From NCBI GenBank assembly GCA_905479845.1, contig CAJQOB010000300.1:1-15159 (forward strand): a stretch of DNA of 15,159 bases. Reading direction: 5' to 3'. Both the position numbers and the translations under genes were made by a program. The DNA comes from an uncultured Flavobacteriales bacterium (GTDB taxonomy: Bacteria > Bacteroidota > Bacteroidia > Flavobacteriales_D > Crocinitomicaceae). Below the pieces are notes generated by a model, which ran no database searches, was not told the origin of the DNA, and worked only from the letters and a program-made list of their open reading frames with translations. Positions 15,037-15,159 of this stretch are shown one piece after another (position 1 is the first letter of the stretch; every line of letters begins with the position of its first letter).

Positions 15037-15085
15037 ATGTTTAGACTTTGAGTGAATAGAATTGTGCTTGGCATTCGCTTTTTCT

Positions 15086-15093
15086 TATTTTCG
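15086..15093 (+). promoter_or_regulatory. weak -7 box before the partial gene at the right edge
   Basis: TATTTTCG matches TAnnTTTG in seven of eight positions and lies 28 bases before the ATG at 15122. The nearest TTG boxes (15068 or 15062) give spacers of 15 or 21 bases, so the fit is only fair. Confidence 0.2.
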
Positions 15094-15121
15094 TGTGAGG
15101 AACAACTTCGAAATAACTTCT

Positions 15122-15159
15122 ATGAAATTGCTTAACGGTATCGAGAAACTTTTTAAATT
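15122..15159 (+). CDS. possible 5' end of a gene cut by the window edge
   Basis: An ATG opens the frame MKLLNGIEKLFK, which stays open to the last base. The basic, amphipathic start is plausible for a protein, and it follows the small RNA terminator by 85 bases. Twelve residues do not permit identification, and a chance open frame is possible. Confidence 0.3.
   Translation, partial: MKLLNGIEKLFK

Noticed and set aside
15051..15059. Possible third copy of the small RNA lead (GTGAATAG after copy 2)
   Set aside because: Only eight or nine bases match and neither hairpin follows, so chance similarity is adequate.

Overview
The window looks like chromosomal DNA of a marine or freshwater member of the Bacteroidota, most likely order Flavobacteriales (a Crocinitomicaceae/Cryomorphaceae-like genome). 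This rests on two kinds of type IX secretion (T9SS) sorting domain (type B on the first large protein, type A on the chitinase), a DUF5723-type outer-membrane protein, a HU-like/SPOR fusion, TPR-AraC regulator remnants, and -7 boxes resembling the Bacteroidota consensus TAnnTTTG. The family-level placement is inference.

Layout. Positions 1-48 carry the last codons of an upstream gene. Plus-strand genes fill 218-5593: a 926-aa secreted adhesin-like protein with a type B sorting domain, a strong terminator, glyceraldehyde-3-phosphate dehydrogenase (start corrected to 3113), and six bases later a DUF5723-like outer-membrane protein with a TTG start. From 5624 to 14614 everything is on the minus strand. 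In transcription order this is: a 567-aa polytopic GT-C-like membrane protein; a broken TPR-AraC regulator in three pieces; a frameshifted GH18 chitinase with a type A sorting domain; a terminator; ribD, overlapped by ATGA with an EamA-family transporter; a metallo-beta-lactamase-fold hydrolase behind a structured leader; and a HU-like/SPOR protein. Positions 14615-15121 hold no evident protein gene but contain two near-identical copies of a small twin-hairpin element, followed by the first codons of a possible gene running off the window.

How the parts work together. ribD (riboflavin synthesis) and the EamA transporter are translationally coupled. gap and the DUF5723 gene are probably co-transcribed. 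The regulator and chitinase form a neighbouring pair, and both carry inactivating indels, so a chitin-use locus with its own membrane regulator may be decaying here.

Most notable are the paired twin-hairpin elements at 14779-14850 and 14972-15036. Each has a perfect or wobble-preserved 8-bp hairpin, then a GCAA-tetraloop intrinsic terminator, and each is preceded by a promoter-like TTTG-N19/20-TAnnnTTYG signal. They look like duplicated small RNA genes. No CRISPR array, tRNA, rRNA or insertion sequence was seen.
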